From positions 186,001 through 250,000 of the forward strand of contig NZ_BOQP01000052.1 of NCBI RefSeq assembly GCF_018332715.1: a DNA stretch of 64,000 bases, read 5' to 3'. The stretch is from Winogradskya consettensis. Lineage in GTDB: Bacteria > Actinomycetota > Actinomycetes > Mycobacteriales > Micromonosporaceae. A program made the position numbers and the translations under genes. Under the pieces are notes generated by a model. It was given only the letters and a program-made list of their open reading frames with translations, searched no databases and was not told the DNA's origin. Positions 62,305 through 64,000 of this stretch are shown here, one piece after another. Each line of letters starts with the position of its first letter. Positions within the stretch are counted from its first letter, which is position 1.

Positions 62305-64000
62305 ATGGGACGGGTGATCCTCGAGCGCGGGCGCGAGCTGGCCGAGCTGACCGTCGCCGTGCGGGAGGCAGCCGCCGGCGAGGGTTCGGTGGCGCTCGTC
62401 AGCGGCGAGGCCGGCATCGGTAAGTCCGTTCTCGTCCAGTCGGTGCGTTCGGTGCTGCCCGCGGGCGGGCGGTTGCTCATCGGTTACTGCGACGACCTCG
62501 GCACCCGGCGGACCCTAGGCCCGATCCGGGACCTCCTCGGCAGCGTCGGGCCGCGGTTGACCGAGGCGCTGACCGAGGGCCGGGACCGCAACCAGCTGCT
62601 CGACGCCCTGCGCGCCGAGCTGAACTGGGCCCGGCGGCCGACCGTGCTGGTCGTCGAGGATGTGCACTGGGCCGACGAGGCGACGCTGGATGCGCTGCGT
62701 TACCTGGTCCGCCGGGTCGCGGGGATGCCGGTCGTGCTGCTCCTGACCTATCGCGACGACGAGATCGACCGGACGCATCCGCTGCGGGACCTGCTCGGGC
62801 TGGTGTCGCGGGCCGAGCGGGTGCGCCGGCTGCCCCTGGCACCGCTCTCACCCGACGCTGTCCGGCAGCTCAGCGCGGCCAGCTCGCTCGACCCGCGCGA
62901 GGTCTACGAGGTAACGTCCGGCAATCCCTTCTTCGTCGTCGAGGTCGTGGCGGCCGGCGACGCCACGCATCCGCCACCGACCGTGGTCGACGCCGTGCTC
63001 GCCCGGATCAGATCGGTCCCACCGGTCACCCAGGACGCGCTGGAGCAGATCGCGGTCGTTCCGTCGGCACTGGACCGGTGGCTGGTCGACCGGATCGTGC
63101 CCGACGGGGTCGCGGCGCTCGCGACGGCCGAACGGCACGGGCTTCTCACGGTCACGCCGGGCCGGGTCGCGTTCCGGCACGAGCTCATCCGGCGGGCGAT
63201 CGCCGACTCACTCCCGGCGTCCCGGAGGATCGTGCTCAACCAGCGGGTGCTCGCCGCGCTCACCGGGCGTGGCGGCAATCTGTCGGCCATCGTCCACCAC
63301 GCGGCTTCTGCCGGGGATGCGGCGGCCATCGCCCGATACGCACCGCGGGCAGCGGAGGAGGCCGCGGCAGCGGGGGCCCATCGCGAGGCGGCCGCCCACC
63401 TGCGTCTCGCGCTCGACCACCGCACGGCATTTCCACCCGAAGAACAAGCAGACCTCTTCGACGGGTACGCGGTGGAGTGCTACACGATCGGCGAATCCGC
63501 CCTCGCCGTCGACGCCCAGACCACGGCGGTCGCCCTGCGGCGGGAGCTCGGTGATGCGCGGCGGCTCGGGGCGAGTCTGCGGTGGCTGTCCCGGATCGAA
63601 TGGCTGTGCGGGCACCGGCAGGCAGCCGAGCAGGCCGGGGCCGACGCGATCGAGGTGCTCGAGGGCGCGGGTGACGATCGGTTGCTGGCCATGGCGTACA
63701 GCAATCAGTCCCAGCTGCACGTGCTGGCCGAGCGGAACGCCCTGGCGATCGAGTGGGGTGAACGGGCCGCCCAGCTCGCGCGCGGGCTCGGTGACGCGGC
63801 GACGATCTCCCACGCGCTCAACAACGTGGGGCTCGCGCGGTGGGACATCGGCGATCCACGCGGGCGGCCGGTGCTCGAGGAGGGGCTGCGGGTGGCGCTG
63901 GACGCCGGTGAGGTCGAGCACGCGCTCCGGGCGTACGTAAATCTGATCTGGAACTTGCTGGGTGATCTTCGCTTCGTCGACGCCGAGCGCTTCGTGACCG
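62305..64000 (+). CDS. Large STAND-type ATPase, probable LuxR-family regulator (C-terminus beyond window)
   Basis: The open frame runs off the window after 565 codons. The N-terminus is an AAA/STAND ATPase: Walker A GEAGIGKS (Lys40), Walker B VLVVEDVHWADEATLDALRYL (about 112), and sensor-like VVLLLTYRDDE. After about residue 330 come helical, TPR-like repeats (AAAAGAHREAAAHLRLALDH and similar). This is the layout of large ATP-dependent LuxR-type regulators, which end in a helix-turn-helix not visible here. ATG at 62305 lacks a ribosome-binding site; GTG at 62314 after GGGACGG is the alternative. Confidence 0.85.
   Translation, partial: MGRVILERGRELAELTVAVREAAAGEGSVALVSGEAGIGKSVLVQSVRSVLPAGGRLLIGYCDDLGTRRTLGPIRDLLGSVGPRLTEALTEGRDRNQLLDALRAELNWARRPTVLVVEDVHWADEATLDALRYLVRRVAGMPVVLLLTYRDDEIDRTHPLRDLLGLVSRAERVRRLPLAPLSPDAVRQLSAASSLDPREVYEVTSGNPFFVVEVVAAGDATHPPPTVVDAVLARIRSVPPVTQDALEQIAVVPSALDRWLVDRIVPDGVAALATAERHGLLTVTPGRVAFRHELIRRAIADSLPASRRIVLNQRVLAALTGRGGNLSAIVHHAASAGDAAAIARYAPRAAEEAAAAGAHREAAAHLRLALDHRTAFPPEEQADLFDGYAVECYTIGESALAVDAQTTAVALRRELGDARRLGASLRWLSRIEWLCGHRQAAEQAGADAIEVLEGAGDDRLLAMAYSNQSQLHVLAERNALAIEWGERAAQLARGLGDAATISHALNNVGLARWDIGDPRGRPVLEEGLRVALDAGEVEHALRAYVNLIWNLLGDLRFVDAERFVT

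Overview
The window is very GC-rich, almost fully coding, and looks like the chromosome of a mycelial actinobacterium, most likely of the Micromonosporaceae (Actinoplanes-like; an inference from content, not a database match). Supporting content: BldC, futalosine-pathway menaquinone genes, a SigE-type ECF sigma factor with a membrane partner, the mycobacterial-type cysteine desulfhydrase Cds1, frequent GTG starts, and many partner-switching (STAS / HATPase / SpoIIE phosphatase) proteins. I see no tRNA, rRNA, insertion sequence, prophage or CRISPR array. No gene-free stretch exceeds about 260 bases; the larger gaps are described as features or findings.

Layout. 1-5.4 kb: the start of a secreted M14 carboxypeptidase (truncated by the window edge), two small membrane proteins, mqnE, and a secreted NlpC/P60 hydrolase. 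5.6-13 kb: a very large Pro/Ser/Ala repeat protein with a C-terminal membrane anchor, a DEAD-box RNA helicase with a repeat tail, a glycolipid-binding-like protein and a membrane-anchored HELGH metallopeptidase. 12.9-15.6 kb: cds1-lrp, bldC, ubiX. 15.6-19.6 kb: ECF sigma factor with membrane partner, mqnP and mqnL. Together with mqnE and UbiX (supplier of prenylated FMN for UbiD-type decarboxylases such as MqnL) this forms much of a menaquinone locus. 20.6-26.6 kb: hemL, a histidine phosphatase, a possible 20-codon ORF, a ResA-like thioredoxin, ccdA, resB and ccsB, a nearly gapless haem / cytochrome c maturation operon.

26.8-37 kb: a STAS protein, a TetR/quinone-oxidoreductase pair with a palindromic operator, and a signalling island: a soluble hybrid kinase with about nine HAMP-like units and an overlapping response regulator, divergent from a HATPase-GAF-SpoIIE phosphatase, then two tandem DHFR/RibD-like proteins. 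37-48 kb: kinase-like phosphotransferase, FAD oxidase, oligopeptidase B, a PadR-controlled FtsX-type ABC transporter, a TIGR03086 protein, an L,D-transpeptidase, a CGNR zinc-finger protein, an anti-sigma-like membrane protein, and a 76-residue protein behind a perfect LexA-type box nested in a long palindrome that abuts its start codon.

48-55 kb: mscL, a STAS protein and a six-gene overlapping stressosome operon (rsbR-rsbS-rsbT, RsbX-like phosphatase, histidine kinase, REC-GAF-PP2C phosphatase). 55-64 kb: an amino-acid decarboxylase / unknown / APC permease operon, a short Rho paralogue, a Tat-exported phospholipase C-like protein and the start of a large STAND-type ATPase. Genome style: convergent genes almost always overlap or abut at their 3' ends, and the few clear hairpin terminators sit where there is room.
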